Part shown: piece after piece, positions 49,478 through 57,950 of the stretch | Layout: each line of letters opens with the position of its first letter | Position numbering within the stretch: the stretch's first letter is position 1 | Assembly (NCBI RefSeq): GCF_006716765.1 | Contig: NZ_VFPO01000001.1 | Span: 3,100,001 to 3,164,000 of the forward strand | Length of the DNA stretch: 64,000 nt | Direction: 5' to 3' | Origin: Actinomadura hallensis | GTDB lineage: Bacteria; Actinomycetota; Actinomycetes; Streptosporangiales; Streptosporangiaceae | Made by a program: the position numbers and the translations under genes | The notes under the pieces: generated by a model | Seen by the model: only the letters and a program-made list of their open reading frames with translations | The model's database searches: none | What the model was told of the DNA's origin: nothing

Positions 49478-50478
49478 GTCCTCTCGTCCCCTCGGCGGTG
49501 GCGGGCCAGCGCTCTGCCCGCGGCTTCGGCGGCCTGGTCCGCGGTGATCTCCAGGAGGCCGGGGTGCGGCTCGCGGCCGTGCGGGTCGCCCCGCCGGCCC
49601 GCCCACAGGACCACGTGCTCGGGCCGGTCGGGCGGCCCCCACCGGTCCGGCGGGGTCGGGCCGAACAGCAGCACCGACGGCGTCCGGTACGCGGTGGCGA
49701 GGTGGGCGACGCCGGTGTCGCCGCACACCACGAGCCGGGCCCCCGCGACGAGCGCGGCCAGTTCCGGCAGGCCGGTGCGGCCCGACAGGTCGGCCGTCCC
49801 GTCCAGCCCGGCGAGCTCCACGACGCGGCGCGCGAGGCGCCCCTCCCCGGGCCCGCCGGTGACGACGACGCGCTCGCCCCGGCCGCGCAGCGCCGCCGCG
49901 ACCGCCGCGAACCGCCCGGCGGGCCAGCGCCGCGCCGGGTACGCCGCGCCGGGATGGACGACGACGGCGCCGGGCGCGGGGGAGCGGGCCGCGGGCGCGG
50001 GCAGGCCGAGGTCGGCGGGGTCGGCGGCGAAGCCGTACGCCGACACGAGGCGGCACCAGCGGGCCACCTCGTGCTCGCCGGGGTCCCAGGCGGGACCGCC
50101 GGTGTGGCCCGCCTCGGGGCAGGCGAAGGCCAGCAGCCGCCCCGGTGAGAGCCGCGCGAGGAGCCGGTGGCTCCGCGGCCCGCTGCCGTGCAGGTTGACC
50201 GCCGTGCCGACCGGCCCGGCGTCCGGTAACGAGGCCAGCCCGCGGTCCGCGGGGAGGACGTCGTCGACGGCCCCCGAGGCGCGGGCGAGGGGGCCGAGCG
50301 CGGCCGGGGCGGCGAGCGCGATCCGGGCGCCGGGCAGCCCGCGGCGCAGGGCGCGCAGCGCCGGGACGCCGGTCAGCAGGTCGCCGAGGCCGAGGGCGCG
50401 CAGCACCAGGACCTGGCGGGACGCGGCGGCCCGGGGCGCAACGGTCCGGGGCGCGGCGGCCCGGGGCGCGGCGGTCAC
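49474..50478 (-). CDS. GT9 (heptosyltransferase-like) glycosyltransferase
   Basis: 334 residues. LRALGLGDLLTGVPALRALR is the N-terminal GT9 start, VVVHPGAAYPARRWPAGRFA and VVCGDTGVAHLATAYRTPSV with LLFGPTPPDRWGP are hallmarks of ADP-heptose:LPS heptosyltransferases (the DTG..HLA acceptor/donor loop is intact). Its donor is probably the ADP-heptose made by the adjacent GmhA, HldE and GmhB-type proteins. GTG 50478 overlaps the upstream stop. The first ~18 residues are an Ala/Pro/Arg repeat. Confidence 0.88.
   Translation of the reverse strand: MTAAPRAAAPRTVAPRAAASRQVLVLRALGLGDLLTGVPALRALRRGLPGARIALAAPAALGPLARASGAVDDVLPADRGLASLPDAGPVGTAVNLHGSGPRSHRLLARLSPGRLLAFACPEAGHTGGPAWDPGEHEVARWCRLVSAYGFAADPADLGLPAPAARSPAPGAVVVHPGAAYPARRWPAGRFAAVAAALRGRGERVVVTGGPGEGRLARRVVELAGLDGTADLSGRTGLPELAALVAGARLVVCGDTGVAHLATAYRTPSVLLFGPTPPDRWGPPDRPEHVVLWAGRRGDPHGREPHPGLLEITADQAAEAAGRALARHRRGDERT
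50423..50467. repeat. 15-base tandem repeat at the start of the GT9 gene
   Basis: Plus-strand units GCGGCGGCCCGGGGC (50423-50437), GCAACGGTCCGGGGC (50438-50452), GCGGCGGCCCGGGGC (50453-50467) and a partial fourth. On the coding strand gives APRAA-type pentapeptides. Confidence 0.9.
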
Positions 50479-51152
50479 GGCCACGACGGCTCCCGCGAGG
50501 GGCACACGACCAGCTCCCGCACCTCGCACCCGGGGGGCTGGGACAGCGCGAACGCCACGGCCGTCGCCACGTCGCGGGGGTTGTTCAGCTCGGCGTCCGG
50601 TCCCGGCCTGTACCGCGCGGACCGGTCGTCGAAGAACGCGGTGTCCATGCCGCCCGGCACGATCATGGTGACGGCGACGCGGCCGGCGGTCTCGGCGGCG
50701 AGGGCGCGGGTGAAGCCGACGACGCCGAACTTGGACGCGCAGTAGGCGGTCGCGTCGCCCACCGCCTTGAACCCCAGCGTGGACGCGACGGTCACGACCC
50801 GCCCCTGCGGCTCGTTCTCCAGGTAGGGGAGCGCGGACCGGACGACGGCGGCGGTGCCCAGCAGGTTCACCTGGACGACCCGCTCCCAGTCCTCGGCGGG
50901 GACCTCCTCCAGCGCCCCGCACGCGTCGATGCCGGCGGCGGTGACCACGGCGTTGAGGCCGCCGGCGGCGCGGGCGAGCCCGTGCACGGCGCGCTCGGCG
51001 CACCTGCGGTCGGCCAGGTCGGCCTGCATGCTCTCGAAGTCCTCCTTCGGCGGGTGCCGGTCGAGGACGAGGGGGCGCCCGCCGTCGTCGGCGACCCTGC
51101 GGGCGACGGCGGCGCCGAGCCCGGAGGCGCCGCCGGTGATGAGGACGTTCAT
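50475..51152 (-). CDS. Short-chain dehydrogenase/reductase in the heptose operon
   Basis: 225-residue SDR: LITGGASGLGAAVA (NAD motif), TAAGIDACGALEEV, Ser124 in TVASTLGF, Tyr137 and Lys141 (AYCASKFG). Starts inside the hldE stop (ATGA) and ends inside the next start. Its place between hldE and a heptosyltransferase suggests it acts on a heptose or sugar nucleotide, for example as a reductase or oxidase of the sugar; no family precedent was recognised. Confidence 0.85.
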   Translation of the reverse strand: MNVLITGGASGLGAAVARRVADDGGRPLVLDRHPPKEDFESMQADLADRRCAERAVHGLARAAGGLNAVVTAAGIDACGALEEVPAEDWERVVQVNLLGTAAVVRSALPYLENEPQGRVVTVASTLGFKAVGDATAYCASKFGVVGFTRALAAETAGRVAVTMIVPGGMDTAFFDDRSARYRPGPDAELNNPRDVATAVAFALSQPPGCEVRELVVCPSREPSWP

Positions 51153-52546
51153 GAGGCGTTCCCCTTCCTGGTGGACAGCAGGCGGGTGGTGGAGCGGCCC
51201 TCGAGGAGGGGCAGCAGGACCACCTCGCCGTCGTGGGCCCGGACCGTCTCGGCCTCGGGCAGCGTGGTGCCGGCGTAGTCGGCGCCCTTGACCCAGACGT
51301 CGGGGCGCAGCCGCTCCAGCAGGGGGGCGGGGGTGTCGTCGTCGAACACCAGCGCGGCGTCGACGTCGCTGAGCGCCTCCAGGACCCGGACGCGGTCGGC
51401 GGCCGGCGTGATGGGACGGGTCGGCCCCTTGCGGCGCCGCACGGAGGCGTCGGAGTTGACGCAGACGATCAGGCAGTCGCCGAGCCTGCGCGCCTGCTGC
51501 AGCATGCTGACGTGGCCGGCGTGCAGCAGGTCGAAGCAGCCGCCGGTCGCCACGACCGTGCCGCCCGCCCGCCGCGTCCGCTCGACGACGTCCCAGGCGT
51601 CCTCGCCGCGCTCGGGGACGAGCCGGGCCGAGCCGGTCTCGGCGAGCCGCGCCGCGACGCCCGCGGCGGCGCCCGCCCGGACGAACTCCGACGCGCGGTG
51701 GACGCCCTCGGTGACCGCGTCGGCGAGCGACCCGCCGCCGGCGAGCGCGGCGAGGGCGCCGGCGGCGAAGCTGTCGCCCGCGCCGCACGCGTCGCCCCGG
51801 GCGGGCCGCGCCGGCGCCAGGAACGGGGTGTCGGACCCGTCGCACAGCAGCGCGCCCTCGGAGCCGAGGGTGACCGCGACGCCGTCGATGCCCCAGGCGC
51901 GGCCGAGGTGGCGGCCGCGGCGGCCGGCCGCCGACAGCCCCGACCCGGCGATCTCGGCGCCGTCGGAGGCGGCGAGGCGTGCCGCCTCCCCCGCGTTCGG
52001 GGTGAGCAGCCGGACGCCGGGGACGGGCCGCTCGCCGCGCAGGTGCGGGTCCCACACGACGGGGACGCCCGCGGGCAGCCCGCCGAGCAGGGACCGGACG
52101 GCGCGGTGCCGGGTGACGCCGCGGCCGTAGTCGGCGACGAGCACCGCGCCGGCGCCCGCGATCGCGTCGGCGACGCGCGGCCCGACGGGCCCGTCCATGG
52201 CCCGGCCCTCCCCGGTGTCCAGCCGCGCCACCGACTGCCCGCCGGACCGGATGCGCAGCTTGCAGGGGGTGCCGCCGTGCAGGTGGAAGGCGGCGACCTC
52301 CACGTGCCTCTCCAGCATCGCGCGCAGGCGGCGGCCGGGCTCGTCGTCGGCGAGCGCGGTGACGAGCACCACCTCGCGGCCCTCGGCGGCGGCCAGCAGC
52401 GCCGCGAGCCCGGCGCCGCCCGGCCGCGGCCGCTCCTCGGCCTCCTCGACGACGGGCACCGGCGCGTCCGGGCAGAGCCGGCTGCTGCTGCCGACGACGT
52501 CGATGTCGAGCAGGACGTCGCCGACGACCACCAGCGGAGCGGTCAT
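51149..52546 (-). CDS. hldE: Bifunctional heptose 7-phosphate kinase / heptose 1-phosphate nucleotidyltransferase
   Basis: 465 residues in the same order as E. coli HldE (RfaE). Residues 1-~310 are a PfkB kinase (VVVGDVLLDIDVVGSSSRLC, RPGGAGLAALLA, C-terminal GDACGAGDSFAAG with the catalytic Asp258). Residues ~325-465 are a nucleotidyltransferase with GGCFDLLHAGHVSMLQQARR (HxGH at 342-345). It would phosphorylate D-glycero-D-manno-heptose 7-phosphate and then make the nucleotide-activated heptose. Coupled to gmhA by ATGA. Confidence 0.93.
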   Translation of the reverse strand: MTAPLVVVGDVLLDIDVVGSSSRLCPDAPVPVVEEAEERPRPGGAGLAALLAAAEGREVVLVTALADDEPGRRLRAMLERHVEVAAFHLHGGTPCKLRIRSGGQSVARLDTGEGRAMDGPVGPRVADAIAGAGAVLVADYGRGVTRHRAVRSLLGGLPAGVPVVWDPHLRGERPVPGVRLLTPNAGEAARLAASDGAEIAGSGLSAAGRRGRHLGRAWGIDGVAVTLGSEGALLCDGSDTPFLAPARPARGDACGAGDSFAAGALAALAGGGSLADAVTEGVHRASEFVRAGAAAGVAARLAETGSARLVPERGEDAWDVVERTRRAGGTVVATGGCFDLLHAGHVSMLQQARRLGDCLIVCVNSDASVRRRKGPTRPITPAADRVRVLEALSDVDAALVFDDDTPAPLLERLRPDVWVKGADYAGTTLPEAETVRAHDGEVVLLPLLEGRSTTRLLSTRKGNAS

Positions 52547-53142
52547 GGTCTCACCCCCAGGGCCTCGTCGATCACCCCGCACAGCAGGTGGACCGCGGCG
52601 AGGTGGATCTCCTGGACGGTCGAGGTCGCGGCGGCGTCCACGGTGACGGCGTCGTCGCACGCGTCGGTGAGCGGGTTCGGGCCCGGCCCCGTGACGCCCC
52701 ACGCGGTGACGCCGCCGCGCCTCGCGGTGCGCGCCGCCTCGACCACGTTGGGGCTGCGGCCGCTGGTCGACAGGCACACCAGCACGTCGCCGGGGCGGCC
52801 GTGCGCCTGCACCTGCCGGGCGAACACGCTGTCGGCGCCGTAGTCGTTGCCGATGGCGGTGACCGACGAGGTGTCGCCGTGCAGCGGGATCGCCGACAGC
52901 GGCCGCCGCTCGTCCTCGAAGCGCCCGACCAGCTCGGCGGTGAGGTGCTGCGCCTCCGCGGCGCTGCCGCCGTTGCCGCACGCCAGCAGCCGCCCGCCGC
53001 CGCGGAGGACCCGCGCCAGGGCGCGGCCCCACGCCTCGATGGTGGGGACCTGGTCGCGGAACCGCAGCGCGGCCTCGGCGAGGGCCTCCAGCCGCCGGTC
53101 CTGCGGCGTGGCGGTCCTGGTGCGGGTGGCGGGGACCGTCAT
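52543..53142 (-). CDS. gmhA: Sedoheptulose 7-phosphate isomerase (SIS domain)
   Basis: 199 residues of the GmhA type: CGNGGSAAEAQHLTAELVGR (residues 55-74, with His66 and Glu70), LSTSGRSPNVVEAA (124-137) and VQEIHLAAVHLLCG with a further His180, the conserved metal/substrate residues of phosphoheptose isomerases. First step of heptose synthesis from sedoheptulose 7-phosphate. Overlaps neighbours on both sides by 4 bases. Confidence 0.93.
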   Translation of the reverse strand: MTVPATRTRTATPQDRRLEALAEAALRFRDQVPTIEAWGRALARVLRGGGRLLACGNGGSAAEAQHLTAELVGRFEDERRPLSAIPLHGDTSSVTAIGNDYGADSVFARQVQAHGRPGDVLVCLSTSGRSPNVVEAARTARRGGVTAWGVTGPGPNPLTDACDDAVTVDAAATSTVQEIHLAAVHLLCGVIDEALGVRP

Positions 53143-54371
53143 GCGGCCACCTCGCTCAGCGCGGCGGCGTGCCGGTACACCTCGGCGGTCGCGGCGGCGA
53201 CGCGGGCCCACGAGTAGTGCTCGCGCGCCCGCGCGGCGCCCGCGCGCCCCATCGCGGCCCGCGCGGCGGGGTCGTCGAGCAGCGCCCGGGCCGCGCGCGC
53301 CGCGGCCTCCGGGTCGCGGGGGCGGACGAGGGCGCCGGTGACGCCGTCCACGACGGTGTCGAGGTGGCCGCCGACGGCGGTCGCCACGACCGGCACCCCG
53401 CAGGCCATCGCCTCCAGCGGCACCATGCCGAACGGCTCGTACCGGGGGAGGGCGAGCACGAGGCTCGCCGACCGCAGCAGCGCGGGCACCTCGCCGCGGC
53501 CGAGCCGCCCGAGGAACTCCACGCGGCCGGCGACTCCGGCGTCCCGCGCCGCCCGCCGCAGCCTGCGCACCTCGGGGTCGCGGGAGAGGCCGCCGCGCGG
53601 CGGGCCGCCGGCCACGGCCAGCTCCGCGTCCGGGAGGTGCGCCAGGGCCCGGATCGCGGTGTCGACGCCCTTGCGCTCGACCAGGCGGGACAGCACGACG
53701 AGGCGGTGCCGGCCGCCCGCCGGGGGCGCGGCCGGGCTCCCGGCGGGGGCGAACAGGTCGAGGTCGACCCCGCACGGCACCACCTGGACGCGGTCGCGGG
53801 GCACGCCCATCGCGGCCAGCTCGGCGACCTCGTCGGAGCAGGTGGCGATCACCGTGTCGGCGGCGCGGCCGATCGCGCGCTCCAGCCGCACCCGGGACGC
53901 CGGGCTGGTGTCCCCGTCGCCCTGGTGGCGGCGCTTCACGGTGCCGAGCGCGTGGTAGGTCTGCACCACCGGTATGCGCCGCGCGCCGGCCTGCTGTGCG
54001 GCCTGGATCGCCGCGAGCCCGCTCATCCAGAAGTGGGCGTGCGCGACGTCGGGCGGCTCGGTGGACCACCGGTCCGCCAGGTGGCGCCCGAAGTCGTGCA
54101 TCCACGGCAGCAGGCCGTCCTTGGGGATCCGCTCGGGCGGTCCCGCGGGGACGTGCTCGACCACCACGCCTGGCGCGAGCCGCACCCGGCCGGACGGGAC
54201 GGGCGCGTCGCGCCGCGTGTAGACGGTGACGTAGTGGCCCCGCCGCCCGAGCTCGGCGGCCAGTTCCGCGACGAACACGTTCTGCCCGCCGCCGTCGGCT
54301 CCGCCGAGCCCCGCCCGGCCGCTCCCGGCGGCCAGCGGGCTGGCGTGCTCGGAGATCATGGCAATCCTCAT
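53139..54371 (-). CDS. GT4-family glycosyltransferase
   Basis: 410-residue GT-B enzyme. The N-terminal domain has GGADGGGQNVFVAELAAELG and HAHFWMSGLAA, as in sucrose/MshA-like GT4 proteins. The C-terminal donor domain has LSRLVERKGVDTAIRALA and the EX7E motif RYEPFGMVPLEAMACGVPVV. ATG 54371 has AGGAGGTG and also overlaps the upstream stop. Donor sugar not identifiable; the operon suggests glycan assembly. Confidence 0.9.
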   Translation of the reverse strand: MRIAMISEHASPLAAGSGRAGLGGADGGGQNVFVAELAAELGRRGHYVTVYTRRDAPVPSGRVRLAPGVVVEHVPAGPPERIPKDGLLPWMHDFGRHLADRWSTEPPDVAHAHFWMSGLAAIQAAQQAGARRIPVVQTYHALGTVKRRHQGDGDTSPASRVRLERAIGRAADTVIATCSDEVAELAAMGVPRDRVQVVPCGVDLDLFAPAGSPAAPPAGGRHRLVVLSRLVERKGVDTAIRALAHLPDAELAVAGGPPRGGLSRDPEVRRLRRAARDAGVAGRVEFLGRLGRGEVPALLRSASLVLALPRYEPFGMVPLEAMACGVPVVATAVGGHLDTVVDGVTGALVRPRDPEAAARAARALLDDPAARAAMGRAGAARAREHYSWARVAAATAEVYRHAAALSEVAA

Positions 54372-55363
54372 CGCGACACCTCCTGGAGAGTCCGCCGCCA
54401 GTCGCGCAGGAAGCGCGGCAGGCCGTACCGGTCGACGGCGTGGGCCCGCGCCTCCTTGCCCATCTGGCGGGCGCGCGGCGGGTCGGCGGCCAGGGACCGC
54501 GCGGCGTCGGCCAGCGCGGCGACGCGCGTGGACAGCACCCCGGTCTCCGGCGGCACCGCCTCGACCGCCTCGGTGGTGGCGAGCGCCACCACCGGCAGGC
54601 CGAGCATCATGGCCTCGATCAGTGCGAGGCCGAGCGAGGTCCACCGGTAGGGGTGGACGTAGACGCGGCGGCGGGCGAGCTCCTCGTGCATCCTCGCCTG
54701 CGGCAGGTTCTCGAACGTCCAGAGCGACTCGGGGGCGATGCCCAGGCGCTCGGGGACGCCGGTCACGTTCATGCCGAACAGGTCGAGGGGCACCGCCGCC
54801 GCGAGTTCGGGGAGCAGGTCGGTTCCGGCGACCCGGCCGCGGCGCAGCGGGTCGTTGACGACCACGCCGGCGCGGGGCATGTCGGCGGTGTAGCGGTAGC
54901 CGGGGTCGACGACGCCGTGCTCGATGACCGTGACGGGGGCCCGCCCGCAGTTCCAGAACAGCCGGTTGAAGTGGGTGACGTGCACGACGGGGATGTCGGA
55001 GCGGTCGTGCAGGAAGTGGCGGCTGTCGGGGACGACCTCCTCGGGGAGGCCGACGTCGGAGGGGGTCCGGCGGGGGGTGTCGTGCTCGACGTAGACGGCG
55101 GGCACGTCGCGTCCCGGCCGCCGCCCGAGCCACTCCTCGGCGAGCCGCAGCTCGTGGGGCCGCTGCAGGACGACGACGTCGACGTCCTCGTGGCGCAGCC
55201 GCTCGGGGGCGACCTCGACCGCGCGGTCGGGCCAGTGGAAGGTGTCGGGCCGCCCCCTCCCGTCCGCGCCGCGGCCGGGGGTGACGGGGACGAGCGTGGT
55301 CTGCGGCCCGTGGACGAACGACGTCGCCCACGAGCCGTGCACGTGCCACATCAGCACTCTCAC
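54368..55363 (-). CDS. GT-B-type glycosyltransferase
   Basis: 331 residues. N-terminal HVHGSWATSFVHGPQTTLVP, middle VYVEHDTPRR and VIEHGVVDPGYRYTADM, C-terminal WTSLGLALIEAMMLGLPVVA, which is the GT-B donor-binding helix with only the second Glu of EX7E. GTG 55363 overlaps the upstream stop (GTGA). Family number uncertain (GT4-like). Confidence 0.8.
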   Translation of the reverse strand: MRVLMWHVHGSWATSFVHGPQTTLVPVTPGRGADGRGRPDTFHWPDRAVEVAPERLRHEDVDVVVLQRPHELRLAEEWLGRRPGRDVPAVYVEHDTPRRTPSDVGLPEEVVPDSRHFLHDRSDIPVVHVTHFNRLFWNCGRAPVTVIEHGVVDPGYRYTADMPRAGVVVNDPLRRGRVAGTDLLPELAAAVPLDLFGMNVTGVPERLGIAPESLWTFENLPQARMHEELARRRVYVHPYRWTSLGLALIEAMMLGLPVVALATTEAVEAVPPETGVLSTRVAALADAARSLAADPPRARQMGKEARAHAVDRYGLPRFLRDWRRTLQEVSR

Positions 55364-56367
55364 CGGGCGGGCACCTCCTCCAGCGCGACGATCTCCACGG
55401 CCGCCGCGACCTTCCCGGCGTCGACGGACGACAGGCAGGGGTGGCCCTCGACCGGGCATTCGCGGGCGCGGCTGTCCTTGCACGGCGCCGTCTGGTCGCC
55501 GAGCAGCGCCGTCGGCACGCCGAACGGGGCCCAGCGGACCGCGGGCACGGTCGGCGCGAACAGCGACACGACCGGCGTCCCGACGGCCGCGGCCAGGTGC
55601 GCGGGGCCGGTGTTGCCGGCGACGACGGCGCACGCGCCCGCCAGCACCGACGCCAGCTCGGGCAGCGACGTCCGGCCGCCGAGGTCGAGGCCGTCCTCGC
55701 CGGCGACGGCCGCGGTCAGCTCCTTCTCGTCCCGGTGGCCGGTGACGACGACGCGCCGCCCGGCCGCGCGCAGCAGCCGGACCGCCTCGGCGCAGCGCTC
55801 CGGCGGCCAGGCCCGTGCGGGCACCGAGGCGCCCGGGTGCACCACGACGTAGCCGGGGCCGCCGGTCAGGTGGCCGGTGTCGGGCAGCGGCTCCCTGACC
55901 CGCAGCCGGGTGTCGGCCGGGGCCGGGAACCCGGCGTCCTCCGCCAGCGCGAGCATCCGCAGCGGCTCGGGCATGTCCTCGCCGGGACGGTGCCGCAGGT
56001 CCAGCAGCGAGCCGGGGTAGTCCTCGCTGATGCCGCCGATCCACGGCGTCCCGGCCAGCCGCAGCAGCAGCGCCAGCGGCAGCGGCGACTGGTGGAACGA
56101 CGTCAGGATCAGCGCCCGGTCGAACCCGCCGAGCCTGCGGACGACGTCGTCGACGTCGTCCCGCTCGACGGGCACCCGGTCCGGGTCGATCCAGGGCGCG
56201 CACCACTCGATGACGCCGTCGACGCCGGGCAGCAGGCCGGCGGCGGCGCGGCCGCGCGGGCCGCACAGCAGCACGACCTCGTCGGCGCGCGCGGCGACCG
56301 CCCGCACGGCGGGGCCGGCGAGCAGCACGTCGCCGATGTTGTCCTGGCGGGCGACGAGGACCCTCAT
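55360..56367 (-). CDS. GT9 (heptosyltransferase-like) glycosyltransferase
   Basis: 335 residues: start VLVARQDNIGDVLLAGPAVR, VVVHPGASVPARAWPPERCA, and VVAGNTGPAHLAAAVGTPVV then SLFAPTVPAVRWAPFG. The fold and motifs are those of WaaF/WaaC heptosyltransferases; the usual Asp of DTG is Asn here. A Cys-rich C-terminal loop (CKDSRARECPVEGHPCLSS) is also common in this family. ATG 56367 follows GGGAGG and overlaps the upstream stop. The second GT9 in this operon. Confidence 0.9.
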   Translation of the reverse strand: MRVLVARQDNIGDVLLAGPAVRAVAARADEVVLLCGPRGRAAAGLLPGVDGVIEWCAPWIDPDRVPVERDDVDDVVRRLGGFDRALILTSFHQSPLPLALLLRLAGTPWIGGISEDYPGSLLDLRHRPGEDMPEPLRMLALAEDAGFPAPADTRLRVREPLPDTGHLTGGPGYVVVHPGASVPARAWPPERCAEAVRLLRAAGRRVVVTGHRDEKELTAAVAGEDGLDLGGRTSLPELASVLAGACAVVAGNTGPAHLAAAVGTPVVSLFAPTVPAVRWAPFGVPTALLGDQTAPCKDSRARECPVEGHPCLSSVDAGKVAAAVEIVALEEVPAR

Positions 56368-57950
56368 CGGCGCCGCCTCCCGCCGAGGAGCAGATCGACG
56401 GCAGCCCGCAGCGTCGGCGCCGTCTCCGGCGCCCGGGCGATCTCCGCGGGGCGGGTGCGGCCGGTCGGGACGAGGATGCCGCGCGCGCCGGCCGCCGCGG
56501 CGGCCTCGACGTCGCCGCCGACGTCCCCGATGACGGCGCAGTCGGACGGCAGCGCCCCCAGCCGCCGCGCCGCCCGCTCGATCAGGCCGGGGCCCGGCTT
56601 GCGGCAGTCGCAGCCGTCGCCGCCGTCGTGCGGGCAGAACTCCCACACGTCGACGCGCCCGAGGAGCTCCTCGACCCGCGCGTTGACCCGCCCGACGTCC
56701 CCGGCGGTGATGCGCCCCTTGGCCACGCCCGACTGGTTGGAGACCACCCCGATCCGCACGCCGTGGCGCCGCAGCCGGTCGAGCGCGCGGCGCGCCCCCG
56801 GCATCGGCTCCACCAGGCCGGGGTCCCCGTTGTAGGGGACGTCCCGGATGAGGGTGTCGTCGCGGTCGAACAGCACGACCCGGGGCACGCCCCAGGGCCG
56901 CGTCCCCCGGTGCGCCGCCAGGCCGCGCAGGCGGTGCCACATCGCCGCGGGCGGGATGACGGCGCTGGTCACGAGCATCGTGGTGATCTCGCCGGGCGTC
57001 CGCGGCCCCGGCCGGATCCGCTCCCAGGCGAACGCGGCGGTCAGCGCCCCCCAGACGCCGGCGGCCGCCAGGGCGGCGGCAGCGCCGCGGCGGCCGGGCA
57101 GCGCCGCGGGGGCCCCGGCGGCGGCGAGCCCGGCGGCGGTGGCGGCCAGGTGGCGGCGGAGCATGCCGCGCCCCTCGCCGGCGCGTTCGCGCCACGAGCG
57201 GCCGTGCAAACGCCACATGAGGACGTCGTCGGCGTTGCCCGCCTGCGCCCGCACCGACGCCCAGAACCCGGCGGGACGCACGGGGTGGGTCACCCTGCGC
57301 CCGCCCACCATGAGGGCGTGCCCGGCGTCCATGACGCGCAGCGCCAGGTCGGCGTCCTCCCGGTAGGCGCGGCGGAACCGCTCGTCGAAGCCGCCCGCCT
57401 CGGCGAGGACCGCGCGGCGGTAGGCCATGTCGGCGGTGATCCACTCCGCGCGCGCGAGCGCCGCCGTGCCGCGCTCCCAGTCCGTGGGCGCCCGGCCGTC
57501 GGGCGGCGGGACGATGATGCGGCCCTGGGAGCCGCCGACGCCCGGCGGCAGGTCCGCGAGGTCCGCGGCGAGCCTCTCCGGCCAGTCCGGCGCGGGGACG
57601 ACGTCGTCGTCCAGGAAGGCGACCCAGTCGGTCGCGGCCGCGCGCCAGCCCGCGTTCCGCGCGGCGGCGGGACCCCGGCCCCCCGAGCGGAGCACCCGGA
57701 CCGGCGGCCCGGCCGCGGGCGTCTCCGCGGGCAGCGGGAGCGGCGCGCCCGGCGCGGGCCGGTCGTCCACGACGATGATCTCGCGGATGCCGGAGGTCGC
57801 GGGCGCCCCCTCTCCCGGCGTCCCGGCCAGGCCGGCGAGCAGCGCCTCCAGTGCGTCGCGCAGGCTCTCCCGGCCGATCGTCGGGATGACGACGGTCTGG
57901 CCCGGCCCGGTCCGGCCGGGCCCGGTGCGGCTCACGGCGGGGCTGGTCAT
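56364..57950 (-). CDS. Fusion: GT2 glycosyltransferase + GmhB-type heptose bisphosphate phosphatase
   Basis: 528 residues in two modules. Residues 15-~260 are a GT2 transferase: VVIPTIGRESLRDAL, VVDDRPAP, Asp114-Asp-Asp116 in AFLDDDVVP and ADMAYRRAVLAEAGGFDERF. Residues ~260-345 include hydrophobic Ala-rich segments that could touch the membrane. Residues 355-528 are a HAD-IIIA phosphatase: FDRDDTLI (Asp362, Asp364), VVSNQSGVAKG, and the zinc loop Cys439-x-His441...Cys447-x-Cys449 of GmhB, then DVGGDVEAAAAAG. GmhB removes the 7-phosphate from heptose 1,7-bisphosphate, the step missing between the two HldE activities. Overlaps both neighbours. Confidence 0.9.
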   Translation of the reverse strand: MTSPAVSRTGPGRTGPGQTVVIPTIGRESLRDALEALLAGLAGTPGEGAPATSGIREIIVVDDRPAPGAPLPLPAETPAAGPPVRVLRSGGRGPAAARNAGWRAAATDWVAFLDDDVVPAPDWPERLAADLADLPPGVGGSQGRIIVPPPDGRAPTDWERGTAALARAEWITADMAYRRAVLAEAGGFDERFRRAYREDADLALRVMDAGHALMVGGRRVTHPVRPAGFWASVRAQAGNADDVLMWRLHGRSWRERAGEGRGMLRRHLAATAAGLAAAGAPAALPGRRGAAAALAAAGVWGALTAAFAWERIRPGPRTPGEITTMLVTSAVIPPAAMWHRLRGLAAHRGTRPWGVPRVVLFDRDDTLIRDVPYNGDPGLVEPMPGARRALDRLRRHGVRIGVVSNQSGVAKGRITAGDVGRVNARVEELLGRVDVWEFCPHDGGDGCDCRKPGPGLIERAARRLGALPSDCAVIGDVGGDVEAAAAAGARGILVPTGRTRPAEIARAPETAPTLRAAVDLLLGGRRRR

